A stretch of 64,000 bases of DNA from Dyella flagellata (GCF_030160275.1 NZ_BSOA01000014.1:1-64000), one strand, 5' to 3'. Shown: positions 9,004-18,464, numbered from the stretch's first letter. Program-made: numbers and translations. The notes: generated by a model not told the origin, from the sequence alone.

Positions 9004-9589
9004 CACAGAGCACGAGCGCCAGGAGTGGCGCGATACGAACGAAGTAGTGTCGTTCGACGACGAGCCGTTGATCCTGGTCGATCACGACGACCGCGACATC
9101 GGCTTCCTCGACAAGGCCGCCGCGCACGTCGGCAAAGGGACGCTGCATCGCGCGTTCTCGCTGTTCGTGTTCAACGCCAAGGGCGAGCTGCTGCTGCAGC
9201 AGCGCGCGCCAGGCAAGCGTTTGTGGCCGGGTTACTGGTCGAACACCTGCTGCAGCCACCCCCGGCGCGGCGAGACGGTGGATTCGGCCATTCACCGCCG
9301 CCTGAAGGAAGAGCTGGGCCTGGCCTGCGAGCTGAAGTACCTGTTCAAGTTCGAGTACCAGGCGCAATTCGATGCCGAAGGTGCCGAGCACGAGCTGTGC
9401 TGGGTGTATGCCGGTCGTAGCGACGCTGCGCCCACGGTGAATGTGAACGAGATTTCCGGCTTGCGCTACATCGCGCCGGATGCCCTCGACGCGGAGATGG
9501 CGGCCAAGCCCGAAGCGTTCACACCCTGGTTCAAGATCGAATGGGAGCGGATTCGCCGCGAACATCCCGACGTGTTCGCGCCGCTTTAG
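8996..9589 (+). CDS. idi: Isopentenyl-diphosphate delta-isomerase, type I
   Basis: This 197-residue Nudix-fold isomerase interconverts IPP and DMAPP. NTCCSHPRRGE contains the catalytic Cys, the Nudix helix is RRLKEELGL, and AEHELCWVY carries the metal/catalytic Glu. It is about 15 residues longer at the N-terminus than Escherichia coli Idi. The TTG start at 8996 overlaps the previous stop and has a GGAGG 6 bases upstream; GTG at 9047 is the alternative. It completes the HMG-CoA to IPP/DMAPP set in this operon. Confidence 0.94.
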   Translation: MDNTEHERQEWRDTNEVVSFDDEPLILVDHDDRDIGFLDKAAAHVGKGTLHRAFSLFVFNAKGELLLQQRAPGKRLWPGYWSNTCCSHPRRGETVDSAIHRRLKEELGLACELKYLFKFEYQAQFDAEGAEHELCWVYAGRSDAAPTVNVNEISGLRYIAPDALDAEMAAKPEAFTPWFKIEWERIRREHPDVFAPL

Positions 9590-9601
9590 AAGCTAAACGG
9601 C

Positions 9602-9646
9602 CGGACGCGAGCCAAAGCCTTGGCTGGCGTCCGAATGACTTATACT
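9602..9646 (+). promoter_or_regulatory. Imperfect hairpin and candidate promoter before hpnH
   Basis: The idi-hpnH gap holds a 13-bp stem with one mismatch (9602-9614 with 9621-9633). Next comes TATACT at 9641-9646, a plausible -10 box, with TTGGCT at 9620-9625 as a weak -35 at a short 15-bp spacing. The hairpin lacks a T-run. It may attenuate idi transcripts while hpnH starts anew. The call is tentative. Confidence 0.35.
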
Positions 9647-9712
9647 GTACCGAGCAGTTAAGATTTCCAAGCGCCGCGTTGCACAGGCGTACTGACATTC
9701 CGGAGAAATCCC

Positions 9713-10855
9713 TTGGGTATCCCTCTTATTCAACAGACCACGATCGCACAGTACATTCTGAAGAAGAAGCTGACCGGTCAGAAGCGCTACCCGCTGGCGA
9801 TGATGTTGGAGCCGCTGTTCCAGTGCAATCTGGCCTGCGCCGGTTGCGGCAAGATCGATCAACCGAAGGAAATCCTGCAAAAGCGCATGAGCGTCGAGCA
9901 GGCGCTGGCGGCCGTGGATGAGTGCGATGCGCCGGTGGTGTCGATTCCCGGCGGCGAGCCGCTGATCCACAAGGATCTGCCGAAGATCGTCGAGGGCATC
10001 GTGGCGCGCAAGAAATTCGTGTACCTGTGCACCAACGCGATCTTGCTGCCCAAGCACATCGACGAATACAAGCCGTCGCCGTACTTCACTTGGTCGGTGC
10101 ACCTGGATGGGCTGGAAAAGCAGCACGACAAATCCGTGTGCATGGACGGCGTGTTCGAGAAAGCAGTGACTGCGATCAAGCTGGCGCTGTCCAAAGGCTT
10201 CCGCGTAACGGTGAACTGCACCTTGTTCAACAGCGAGCCGCCGGAAGAGGTTGCCGATTTCTTCGACTACGCCATGGAACTGGGTGTGGAAGGCATCACG
10301 GTGTCGCCGGGCTATAGCTACCAGCATGCGCCGCGCCAGGACGTGTTCCTGGGCCGCACCGAGAGCAAGCAGCTGTTCCGCGACATCTTCAAGATCGGCA
10401 AGGAACGCAAGCGCAAGTGGGCGTTCAACCAGTCGGCGATGTTCATGGATTTCATCGCTGGCAACCAGGCCTATCAGTGCACGCCGTGGTCCAACCCCAC
10501 GTACAACATTTTCGGTTGGCAGAAGCCGTGCTACCTGCTGGTCGACGAAGGCTACGCCAAGACCTACAAGGAGTTGATGGAAGACACCGAGTGGGAAAAG
10601 TACGGTGTGGGCATCAATCCGAAGTGCGACAACTGCATGGCGCATTGCGGCTTCGAAGGCACCGCGGTGGACGACATGTTCGCCCATCCGCTGAAGGCGC
10701 TGAAGGTGTCGATGTTCGGTCCGCGTACCGATGGCCCGATGGCGCCTGATCTGCCGGTGAAGTATGGCAATCGCGCCGACGCCACGGCGATCCATATTCC
10801 GATCAGCTCGATCCAGCGCCGCAGCGCCGAGACCACTAACGAAGCGAATCACTAA
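9713..10855 (+). CDS. hpnH: Adenosyl-hopene transferase HpnH (radical SAM)
   Basis: This 380-residue radical SAM protein has CNLACAGCGKI with Cys38, Cys42 and Cys45 (CxxxCxxC) and SIPGGEPLIH as the GGE motif. Length and the opening LKKKLTGQKRYPLAMMLEPLFQ match HpnH, which is known to add the 5'-deoxyadenosyl group to diploptene, the first step of hopanoid side-chain synthesis. The start is TTG at 9713 with GGAGA 6 bases upstream. It is 123 bp after idi and 21 bp before hpnB. Its position among mevalonate genes links precursor supply to hopanoid elaboration. Confidence 0.95.
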   Translation: MGIPLIQQTTIAQYILKKKLTGQKRYPLAMMLEPLFQCNLACAGCGKIDQPKEILQKRMSVEQALAAVDECDAPVVSIPGGEPLIHKDLPKIVEGIVARKKFVYLCTNAILLPKHIDEYKPSPYFTWSVHLDGLEKQHDKSVCMDGVFEKAVTAIKLALSKGFRVTVNCTLFNSEPPEEVADFFDYAMELGVEGITVSPGYSYQHAPRQDVFLGRTESKQLFRDIFKIGKERKRKWAFNQSAMFMDFIAGNQAYQCTPWSNPTYNIFGWQKPCYLLVDEGYAKTYKELMEDTEWEKYGVGINPKCDNCMAHCGFEGTAVDDMFAHPLKALKVSMFGPRTDGPMAPDLPVKYGNRADATAIHIPISSIQRRSAETTNEANH

Positions 10856-10876
10856 GCATCAAAAGCGTCGACAACG

Positions 10877-11986
10877 ATGGGCATACTGGGGTGGATTGCC
10901 GCGTTGCTGCCGGCATTGATGTGGGTGGGGTTGCTGCTGACGCCGTGGCGGCCATGGAGCACCCGCGAACGCATCGAAGCCGATCCGCAGGCCGGATCGG
11001 CCGATCTCAGCCAGATCACGGTGCTGATTCCGGCGCGCAACGAGGCCGATGTCATCGGCCTCACCCTTGCCGGGCTGCAGGCGCAGGGGCATGACCTGCA
11101 GGTCGTGGTGGTCGACGATCAATCCACTGATGACACGGCCAATACCGCCGCATCCTATCCGAACGTACGCGTGATTCGTGGTCAACCATTGCCGGAAGGC
11201 TGGGCGGGCAAACTGTGGGCGCTGGAGCAGGGCAAGGCGCAGGTGCAAACGCCGATCACCTTGCTGCTGGATGCCGATATTCAGTTGCAGCCGGGTTTGC
11301 TGCCCGCGCTACTGGCGCACAAGCAACGCGAGAATCGGCAATTCGTCTCGCTGATGGCGGACCTCAGGCGCACCAGCTTCTGGGATCGTTTGCTGCTGCC
11401 CGCGTTCGTGTACTACTTCAAGCTGATCTATCCCTTCTCAATTTCCAATTCGTCTTCACGCTGGGTAGCGGCGGCGGCAGGCGGCTGCATCCTGGTTGAC
11501 ACCGAAGCGCTCAAGCGCGCGGGTGCCTTTGCCAGCCTGCGCAATGCCTTGATCGACGATTGCACCCTGGCGCGACAGGTGAAAAACGCTGGCTATCGCA
11601 CCTGGCTGGGCCTCAGCCGTGGCGTGGTCAGCCTGCGCCCCTATGGCAGCCTGGGCTCGATTCACGACATGGTGGCGCGTTCGGCCTTCACCCAGCTCGG
11701 TTATTCCACCGTGCTGCTGCTGGTGGTGACGCTGCTGTTCGCGATCTCCTACGGCCTGCCTTTCTTCCTGCTGGCCTCGCCGGCCACCTGGCGCCTGGGC
11801 CTGCTAGCGCTCATCGCCATGATGCTGAGCTACCTGCCGATGCTGCGCTACTACCACATGCGGCTGGCTTGGGCGCTGCTACTGCCGTTCGGCGCCGTGC
11901 TGTACCTGGGCATGACCTGGAGTTCGGCGATCCGCTATTGGCGGGGTGTCCGTTCGCGCTGGAAAGACCGCACCTACAGCACTTGA
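10877..11986 (+). CDS. hpnB: Hopene-associated glycosyltransferase HpnB
   Basis: This 369-residue GT2 protein has an N-terminal membrane segment, ITVLIPARNEADVIG, VVVVDDQSTDDTA, LLLDADIQLQPG (DxD) and DDCTLARQVKNAG, followed by a C-terminal hydrophobic region of about three segments (from around residue 270). These features and the neighbour hpnH identify HpnB. Its exact acceptor is not established in general. It closes the rightward cluster. Confidence 0.9.
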   Translation: MGILGWIAALLPALMWVGLLLTPWRPWSTRERIEADPQAGSADLSQITVLIPARNEADVIGLTLAGLQAQGHDLQVVVVDDQSTDDTANTAASYPNVRVIRGQPLPEGWAGKLWALEQGKAQVQTPITLLLDADIQLQPGLLPALLAHKQRENRQFVSLMADLRRTSFWDRLLLPAFVYYFKLIYPFSISNSSSRWVAAAAGGCILVDTEALKRAGAFASLRNALIDDCTLARQVKNAGYRTWLGLSRGVVSLRPYGSLGSIHDMVARSAFTQLGYSTVLLLVVTLLFAISYGLPFFLLASPATWRLGLLALIAMMLSYLPMLRYYHMRLAWALLLPFGAVLYLGMTWSSAIRYWRGVRSRWKDRTYST

Positions 11987-12104
11987 CAGGTGATCCGGGC
12001 AGCCTGTGTCGTCCGGCAGGCTTGGAAGATAGGGAAGCTCTGGCTAGAGTCGGTAGCTAACCTTTCTCATTCCTGCCCCCGGGCAGTCATCTTCGGGAGC
12101 CTTC

Positions 12105-14312
12105 ATGCCTCGTTTCCGCCTGCTTGCGATCGCCATGTCCGTAGCGCTTGCCGCGTGCTCACAATCCCCTAACGAAAACCACAGCGCGCCGGCTGCCTCA
12201 GCCAGTGCACCGGCCAAGGCTTCCAGCACCGCCGCCGAGGCGCAGGCCAGCAATCCGTTCTTCACCGTCAGCACGCTGCCCTACCAGGCGCCGCCGTTCG
12301 ACAAGATCAAGGACAGCGACTACCAGCCGGCCATCGAAGAAGGCATGCGGCAGCAATTGGACGAGGTCGAGAAGATCGCCAACAATCCCGAGTCGCCCAC
12401 GTTCGAAAACACCTACGTGGCGCTGGAAAAGTCCGGTGTGCTGCTCACTCGGGTGATGGCGGTGTTCAACGCGATCACCGCAGCCAACACCGACGACGCC
12501 TTGCAAAAGGTGCAAGAGGAGGAGGCGCCCAAACTTGCCGCGCATGCGGATGCGATCCATCTCAACGGCAAGTTGTTCCAGCGCATCCAGGCCGTCTATG
12601 ACCAGCGTGATTCGCTCAAGCTCGATCCGGAATCGCAGCGCCTGGTCGAGGTGGTGCACCGTCAGTTCTTGATGGCTGGCGCCAAGCTGTCCGATGCCGA
12701 CAAGGCCAAGCTCAAGGACTACAACAAGGAAGAGGCTGCGCTGCAGGCGCAGTACAACAACAAGCTGCTCGCCGCGGCGAAGAATGGCGCGCTGGTCGTC
12801 GATGACAAGGCCAAGCTCGCCGGCCTTTCCGACGAAGATATCGCCGCCGCCGCGCAAGCCGCCAAGGACCGGCATCTCGATGGCAAATGGGTGCTCACGC
12901 TGCAGAACACCACGCAGCAGCCGGCCCTGCAGGATCTGACCGACCGTGCCACTCGCAAGGCCCTGTTCGAAGCCTCGTGGACGCGAGCCGAAAAAGGCGA
13001 CGCCAACGATACCCGCGACATTGTTGCGCGCCTGGCTCAATTGCGCGCGCAGGAAGCCAAATTGCTGGGTTTCCCCAATTACGCGGCATGGACGCTGCAG
13101 GACCAGATGGCCAAGACGCCGGATACGGTGATGAGTTTCATGGAGAAACTTGCGCCTGCGGCGGTTGCTCGCGCCAAGACGGAAGCGGCGGATATCCAAC
13201 AGCAGATCGACAAGGACCAGGCTGCGCTCAAGCAGCCCAGCTTCAAGCTGGAGCCATGGGATTGGGAACACTACGCGGAGGAAGTGCGCAAGGCCAAGTA
13301 CGACCTGGATGAGTCGCAGATCAAGCCGTACTTCGAGCTCGACAACGTGCTGCAGAGCGGTGTGTTCTACGCGGCAAACCAGCTTTACGGCCTGACCTTC
13401 AAGGAGCGCAAGGACATTCCGGTCTACAACCCGGATGTGCGCGTGTTCGAAGTGTTCGACAAGGACGGCAAGTCGATGGCGCTGGCCTACTTCGACTACT
13501 TCAAGCGCGACAACAAGAACGGCGGCGCGTGGATGGACAACTTCGTGCAGCAATCCAAGCTGTTCGGCACCAAGCCGGTGATCTACAACGTCGCCAACTT
13601 CACCAAGCCCCAGCCCGGCCAGCCGGCGTTGTTGTCGACGGATGACGTGGTCACCATGTTCCATGAATTCGGCCATGGCCTGCACGGCCTGTTCGCCGAC
13701 GAGCAGTACCCCACCCTGTCAGGTACGCAGACCGCGCGCGACTTCGTCGAATTTCCCTCGCAGTTCAATGAGCACTGGGCATTCGATCCGAAGGTGTTCG
13801 CCAACTACGCCAAGCACTACCAGACCCATCAGCCGATGCCGCAGGAATTGGTCGAGAAGATCAAGAAGGCACAGCTGTTCAACAAGGGCTACGACATGAC
13901 CGAGCTGGTCGCTGCGGCCATGCTCGACATGAACTGGCACATGCTCAGCGCTGACGAGCCGAAGCAGGATGTCGATGCGTTCGAAACCGCCGCGCTCAAG
14001 AAGGATGGAGTGGATCTCTCGTACGTGCCGCCACGCTATCGCTCCACCTACTTCCTGCACATCTGGAGCAACGGCTACTCGGCGGGCTATTACGCTTACC
14101 TGTGGACGCAGATGCTTGCCGACGATGCGTTCGAAGGCTTCAAGGACAAGGGCGGCTTGACCCGCGAAAATGGCGATCGCTTCCGTGCCATGGTGCTTTC
14201 GCGCGGCAATACCGAAGAGCTTGCCAAGCTGTACAAGGATTGGCGTGGTGCGGATCCTAGCATCGAGCCGATGCTCAAGCATCGCGGCTTGAAGCCGGAG
14301 CCGACCAAGTAG
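12105..14312 (+). CDS. dcp: Peptidyl-dipeptidase Dcp, M3 metallopeptidase lipoprotein
   Basis: This 735-residue zinc dipeptidyl carboxypeptidase has the M3 motif HEFGH (His520-Glu521...His524) and a downstream Glu about 28 residues on in RDFVEFPSQFNEHW. The N-terminus LAIAMSVALAACS is a lipoprotein signal with Cys as lipidation site, followed by a low-complexity Ala/Ser linker. It is therefore probably a periplasmic, membrane-anchored enzyme, unlike cytoplasmic E. coli Dcp. GGGAG lies just upstream of the ATG. It stands alone, ending in a strong terminator. Confidence 0.93.
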   Translation: MPRFRLLAIAMSVALAACSQSPNENHSAPAASASAPAKASSTAAEAQASNPFFTVSTLPYQAPPFDKIKDSDYQPAIEEGMRQQLDEVEKIANNPESPTFENTYVALEKSGVLLTRVMAVFNAITAANTDDALQKVQEEEAPKLAAHADAIHLNGKLFQRIQAVYDQRDSLKLDPESQRLVEVVHRQFLMAGAKLSDADKAKLKDYNKEEAALQAQYNNKLLAAAKNGALVVDDKAKLAGLSDEDIAAAAQAAKDRHLDGKWVLTLQNTTQQPALQDLTDRATRKALFEASWTRAEKGDANDTRDIVARLAQLRAQEAKLLGFPNYAAWTLQDQMAKTPDTVMSFMEKLAPAAVARAKTEAADIQQQIDKDQAALKQPSFKLEPWDWEHYAEEVRKAKYDLDESQIKPYFELDNVLQSGVFYAANQLYGLTFKERKDIPVYNPDVRVFEVFDKDGKSMALAYFDYFKRDNKNGGAWMDNFVQQSKLFGTKPVIYNVANFTKPQPGQPALLSTDDVVTMFHEFGHGLHGLFADEQYPTLSGTQTARDFVEFPSQFNEHWAFDPKVFANYAKHYQTHQPMPQELVEKIKKAQLFNKGYDMTELVAAAMLDMNWHMLSADEPKQDVDAFETAALKKDGVDLSYVPPRYRSTYFLHIWSNGYSAGYYAYLWTQMLADDAFEGFKDKGGLTRENGDRFRAMVLSRGNTEELAKLYKDWRGADPSIEPMLKHRGLKPEPTK

Positions 14313-14329
14313 ATTCCCGCGCAAGCGAT

Positions 14330-14363
14330 GCAAAGGGCCGGCTAAATGCCGGCCCTTTGCTTT
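14330..14363. terminator. Intrinsic terminator between dcp and a convergent gene
   Basis: A perfect 13-bp stem (14330-14342 with 14348-14360, loop TAAAT) is followed by a short T-run. It lies 18 bp after dcp and before the end of the convergent BNR/ricin gene, so it may serve both strands. Confidence 0.85.
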
Positions 14364-14397
14364 GCGCAAGACACAGGAATGTGAGCGCTTTACCAGT

Positions 14398-15960
14398 TCA
14401 ATTGAGTTGCCATTGCTGCGGCGGCAAGCCGTTGTCGGTCCAGATCTGCAACTGCGTGCCGTGAGTGGTGGAACCGCCGGTGTCGTCCAGCATCAACGAA
14501 CCGGAAGCCTGGTTCATCAGCTTGTAGGTGCCGTTGCCCAGATCCATGAACTGCCAGGCCTGGTTGGCGTTGCCCACGCAGCCCCATAAGGTGACCTTGT
14601 TGCCGGGCGCTGTACTGCCGCCGGTGTTGTCCACGCACAGGCCGGAATACTGGTTCTGGATGCTGTACCAGCCGCCGCCTTCGGCATGCACGGTCCAGTT
14701 CTGCACCGACAGGCCGTTGCAGTCCCATAGTTCGGCGCTGGTGTTGTTGGTGGTGCCCCAGCCGGTATCGTCCAGGCATAGCGCGGTGTTTTGCATGTTG
14801 TGGAACGCATGCGTCGAGCCATCGGCCGGCAGGTTGTTCCATGATTCGCTGCCGTAATACGTAATGCAGCCACCGTTGTTGTAGTCCGAAGCCAGCTCGA
14901 GAATATTCGAGCCATCCGTTGCCGGCAGCAGGGCCGAAGAGTAGTTCGGGCAATAATTGTCGTAAGCAGTGGGAACCTGCACGGGAGCGTTGATGGTGTA
15001 CCAATTGCCGGCACCGTCGACGTTGGTGTTCACGAACAGCACCTTGCCGTTATAGCTCGACACGCTGCCGTTGGATTCGTACATCACCTGACCCACCAGC
15101 AAGATCGCACCGTTGCTGGAAATGACCGAAGGACTCCACACGTTCACCGGCGCGTGTTCCAGGTACTGGCCGCTGGCCGTGACGATCTTCGTGCCGGTGT
15201 TGCTGGGATCGCCGAAATTCCAGCCGTCGGTCGAAGTGCGATCGAACACCGAGCAAGAGGCAGGGCCGCACAGTTCATAGCTCATGAAGAAATGACCATT
15301 CGGCAATTTGCTGACCGTGGCCATGCCGGGACGATCGGATTGGACGGTGCTGGCGACGGTATTGCTCTGGTCGGCCCAAGTTTGCCCGTCATAGCTGCGG
15401 ATTTGCGCGAGCTTCTGGCTGCAGCACGGATCGGTCTCGTCGGACCAGAACATCACCAGCGCGCCATCGCTGGCCACCTCGAACTGGGGCTCCCATAGTC
15501 CGTGCGAGCTGTCGCCGCGCTGCACGGGCGTGCTGTGATAGCTCCAGCTGACGCCCTGATTGGTGCTGGTGTACACCTCGATCGCCGGCGTAGTGCCGTT
15601 GACCGTATAGGTCGCGGCAAATATCAGCGTGCCGGCGCCAAGCGCGCCTACCTGTTGCGGAAGCTCGTATAGCGTTGCACAGCAATGCTCGGTACTGCCG
15701 CTGATGGTCGGCACGGGGCCGATCAGATTCCAGTTCGCGCCATTGTCAGCGCTCTGGAAGATGATGCCGTTGGTGCTCGCTACCAACATGCCGTTGAAGC
15801 CTGGATTCTGCTGCAAGCGAACAACGCGAGGATAAAGCGTACTGCCGGTAAGCAAGGTGCCGGTGGCGGCATATGCAGGCCGTGTGCCCATGACAAGCAA
15901 CACGGCCAGCATCAGCAGGCACAAGGAACTCCAAGCCGACCAAAGCTTCGGGTGTTTCAT
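14398..15960 (-). CDS. Secreted BNR/sialidase-fold protein with C-terminal ricin-B lectin domain
   Basis: This 520-residue exported protein has a signal peptide (LWSAWSSLCLLMLAVLLVMG, cleavage near PAYA). Its beta-propeller of about 350 residues has Asp-box-like repeats (QSADNGANWN, STNQGVSWSY, RSYDGQTWAD). The C-terminus is a ricin-type beta-trefoil of about 130 residues with QxW repeats (VQNWTV, NQAWQF, PQQWQL). The propeller resembles exo-acting families such as GH93 or GH33, but no substrate can be assigned. The ATG at 15960, ten codons inside the longest frame, has AGGAG correctly spaced. It sits downstream of the sugar porter in the galactose locus and has a distant propeller relative at 28529-30106. 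Confidence 0.8.
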   Translation of the reverse strand: MKHPKLWSAWSSLCLLMLAVLLVMGTRPAYAATGTLLTGSTLYPRVVRLQQNPGFNGMLVASTNGIIFQSADNGANWNLIGPVPTISGSTEHCCATLYELPQQVGALGAGTLIFAATYTVNGTTPAIEVYTSTNQGVSWSYHSTPVQRGDSSHGLWEPQFEVASDGALVMFWSDETDPCCSQKLAQIRSYDGQTWADQSNTVASTVQSDRPGMATVSKLPNGHFFMSYELCGPASCSVFDRTSTDGWNFGDPSNTGTKIVTASGQYLEHAPVNVWSPSVISSNGAILLVGQVMYESNGSVSSYNGKVLFVNTNVDGAGNWYTINAPVQVPTAYDNYCPNYSSALLPATDGSNILELASDYNNGGCITYYGSESWNNLPADGSTHAFHNMQNTALCLDDTGWGTTNNTSAELWDCNGLSVQNWTVHAEGGGWYSIQNQYSGLCVDNTGGSTAPGNKVTLWGCVGNANQAWQFMDLGNGTYKLMNQASGSLMLDDTGGSTTHGTQLQIWTDNGLPPQQWQLN

Positions 15961-16040
15961 AAAACATCTCCTGTGTCGCGTCAGCGACAACGTGATGTGA
16001 TTGAAGAAAAAGCCGAATAGTCGTTCTTGTTGTGTTGTTA

Positions 16041-16063
16041 CCGGCCGGCATTGCGCCGGCCGG
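16041..16063. repeat. GC-rich hairpin between porter and BNR gene
   Basis: A 9-bp perfect stem (16041-16049 with 16055-16063, loop ATTGC) lies downstream of the leftward porter gene and upstream of the BNR/ricin gene. Neither strand shows a T-run, so a terminator is uncertain; it could stabilise the porter transcript. Confidence 0.5.
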
Positions 16064-16102
16064 GAGTTCCCCTCTACGAAGTGGTAGAGCTACTGCCAGG
16101 GA

Positions 16103-17500
16103 TCAGCGGCCGATTTCGCGCAACCGCTTGCCGCCCAGCAGATTGCGCTCGATCTGTTCCAGCGTGATGCCCTTGGTTTCCGGCACCAGCCAAAGCGTGA
16201 GCATGATAAACACCACGTTGAAGGCGGCGTAGAGCCAAAACGTTGCTGCATTGCCGATGCCGTTGAGTAGGCTCAGGAAGGACACACCTACCAGCCAATT
16301 GGCTGCCCAGTTGGTGAAGGTGGAGCAGCCGATGCCGAAGTCGCGGCCCTTGAGCGGCTGGATCTCCGAGCACAGCGTCCAGATCAGTGGGCCGGCGGAC
16401 ATCGCGAAGCCGACGATGAAGACCAGTAGCATGCCCACGGTGAAGGTCTGCTCGCCGTGCGTGTGGATGCCGAGGTGCATCATCGTCCCGACTACGCCCA
16501 GGCCCAGCGCCATGACCACGAAACCGATGTACAGGATTGGTTTGCGGCCCAATTTGTCGACCAGGCCGATCGCGATGAAGGTGGCCAGCACATTGACCAG
16601 GTCGACGATGACCGTGAACCACATCTGTGCTTCGGTGGCATAGCCCATGCCCTCGAAGATGCGTGGAGCGTAGTACATCACCACGTTCATGCCAGTCAGC
16701 TGCTGCATGATCTGCAGCAGTACGCCCAGGCCCACCGAGCGGCGAAAGTTCGCGTTCTGGAAGAACATGTGCACGCCGCGCTGCGGCGTCTTCAGCTGCT
16801 CGCGGATCTCGCCGATCTCGCGTGCGATGGCGTCATTGCTACCGAGCAGCCGGTGCAGCACCTGCTCGGCCTCGGACTGGCGGTTGCGCATCATCAGCCA
16901 GCGCGGGCTTTCCGGCAGGAAGGCCACGCCGAGCAGGAACAGTGCGCCAGGGATCGCGATGATGCCCAGCATCCAGCGCCAGCTACCGGTGTAGCTTAGG
17001 GCGGCATTGGAGAGGGCTGCGGCGAGGATGCCGATGGTGATCATCAGCTGGTACAGCGAGATCATCGCGCCACGGACTGATTCGGGCGCGATCTCAGCCA
17101 AGTAAAGAGGTGCGGTGAAACTGGCGATGCCGATCGCCAGTCCAAGCACCAGGCGGCCCGCGATCAATGCGCTGGGTGTCCACGCTACGCCGCACAGCAC
17201 TGATCCTGCTACGAACAACACCGCTCCAAGAATCAGCGAGCGCTTGCGGCCCAACTGGCTCGACAACCAGCCGGCGCTCAGCGCGCCCAGCGCGGCACCA
17301 GCCATCATGATCGAGACAATCCACTCGATGGTATTGTCGTCGATCATGAAATCCTTCTGGATGAACTGCTGCGCGCCGGCGATCACGCCGATGTCCAGGC
17401 CGAACATTAGTCCGGCAAGCGCAGCGAGCACGCAGGTGAAAATGGCAGTCGCCTTGGCGTGCGTTGGTGTAGCGGTCGCGGATGTTGAAATGGCACTCAT
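16103..17500 (-). CDS. MFS sugar porter (galactose/xylose:H+ symporter-like)
   Basis: This 465-residue, 12-helix transporter of the sugar porter family imports a monosaccharide with protons. Motifs are DIGVIAGA in helix 1, the RKRS and PESPRWLM loop motifs, DKLGRKP between helices 8 and 9, and PETKG at the end of helix 12. The ATG at 17500 with GGGAG is chosen over a 48-codon extension of atypical sequence. It lies directly after the De Ley-Doudoroff operon but behind a terminator, so it has its own promoter. Galactose is the likely substrate from context. Confidence 0.88.
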   Translation of the reverse strand: MSAISTSATATPTHAKATAIFTCVLAALAGLMFGLDIGVIAGAQQFIQKDFMIDDNTIEWIVSIMMAGAALGALSAGWLSSQLGRKRSLILGAVLFVAGSVLCGVAWTPSALIAGRLVLGLAIGIASFTAPLYLAEIAPESVRGAMISLYQLMITIGILAAALSNAALSYTGSWRWMLGIIAIPGALFLLGVAFLPESPRWLMMRNRQSEAEQVLHRLLGSNDAIAREIGEIREQLKTPQRGVHMFFQNANFRRSVGLGVLLQIMQQLTGMNVVMYYAPRIFEGMGYATEAQMWFTVIVDLVNVLATFIAIGLVDKLGRKPILYIGFVVMALGLGVVGTMMHLGIHTHGEQTFTVGMLLVFIVGFAMSAGPLIWTLCSEIQPLKGRDFGIGCSTFTNWAANWLVGVSFLSLLNGIGNAATFWLYAAFNVVFIMLTLWLVPETKGITLEQIERNLLGGKRLREIGR

Positions 17501-17560
17501 GAATGACTCCCCGGTCGGTCGCATCGTGCGGATGTTTTCATCTTTTTCACGACATATAAA

Positions 17561-17587
17561 TAAAAAAGCCGGCTTATGCAGGCCGGC
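17561..17587 (-). terminator. Intrinsic terminator of the dgo operon
   Basis: On the minus strand, GCCGGC (17582-17587) pairs with GCCGGC (17568-17573) and is followed by a T-rich stretch (17567-17561). It overlaps the stop codon of the lactonase gene at 17574, separating the six-gene operon from the porter gene. Confidence 0.7.
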
Positions 17588-18464
17588 CGGTGAAACGCGG
17601 TTCGGGCATGCCGGTGAAGGGCACCTCGATGGCAAACAGGCCACCGGCCTGCGGCTCTTTCGCCAGTGCTTCGGCGCTGAGTCCGTCCCGCGCGCTGGTG
17701 ATGTAGAGCATGTTGAGTCTCTCGCCGCCGAAAGCCACGCGCGTCGGCTGGCTGGCTGCTAGGGTGATGACAAGGTCTTCCCTGCCATCAGGCGTATAAC
17801 GCACCACGCGATTGGCACCCCATTGCGCATTCCACAGGCCGCCTTCGCTATCGACCGCGGAGCCGTCTGGTTCGCCTTGCGCTTGCGACAGGTCGATATG
17901 CACCCGGGGCGCCGTGGCATTGTCGCCATAGCTGCAGCAATTGACGATGCGAGTGAACGAGTCGCAGTAATACATCGTGGCGCCGTCGGGACTGAACGCG
18001 ATGCTATTGCTAATCGCGACCGGCCCAAGCGGCAGCTGTTCCAAGGTCAGATCCTTGTGCAGCCGGTAGAAAGCACCAGCCGCACGTCGCGCTTCGCTGC
18101 CGACGGGTTCATGCAGCGTGCCGAACACGAAGCGCCCCTGACGGTCACATGCGCCATCGTTGAGCCGCGTCGGCAGGCCAGTTTCGACTGCGGCCAGGCG
18201 GATCAACTCGCTGCTTTCCAAGTGGAAGAATGCCAGACCGCTCGCCAATCCCAACAGCAGCCAGCCATCTTCGTCGCACAATGCAAACGATGCCAGGCGT
18301 TCGGGCATCGGCCACTGATGCGTGCTGCCATTGGCCGGGCGATAGCGCCATAGCACCGAGGCATGGATGTCCGTCCAGTACAGCGACTGGCTACGCGCGC
18401 ACCAGGTTACGCCTTCGCCAAGCGTGTTGTGTGCGTCCAGTACCAGAGCGGCATGCAGGCTCAT
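17574..18464 (-). CDS. SMP-30/gluconolactonase family sugar lactonase (galactonolactonase)
   Basis: This 296-residue six-bladed propeller of the SMP-30/LRE family begins with LGEGVTWCARSQSLYWTDI, which carries the metal-binding Glu. It also has LNDGACDRQGRFVFGTL and SNSIAFSPDGATMYYCDS, the Asn and Asp ligands. It hydrolyses an aldonolactone to the aldonate. In this operon, between a sugar dehydrogenase and galactonate dehydratase, galactono-lactone is the expected substrate. Its ATG at 18464 overlaps the dehydrogenase stop (ATGA), so the 13-codon upstream extension is rejected. Confidence 0.88.
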   Translation of the reverse strand: MSLHAALVLDAHNTLGEGVTWCARSQSLYWTDIHASVLWRYRPANGSTHQWPMPERLASFALCDEDGWLLLGLASGLAFFHLESSELIRLAAVETGLPTRLNDGACDRQGRFVFGTLHEPVGSEARRAAGAFYRLHKDLTLEQLPLGPVAISNSIAFSPDGATMYYCDSFTRIVNCCSYGDNATAPRVHIDLSQAQGEPDGSAVDSEGGLWNAQWGANRVVRYTPDGREDLVITLAASQPTRVAFGGERLNMLYITSARDGLSAEALAKEPQAGGLFAIEVPFTGMPEPRFTGRPA

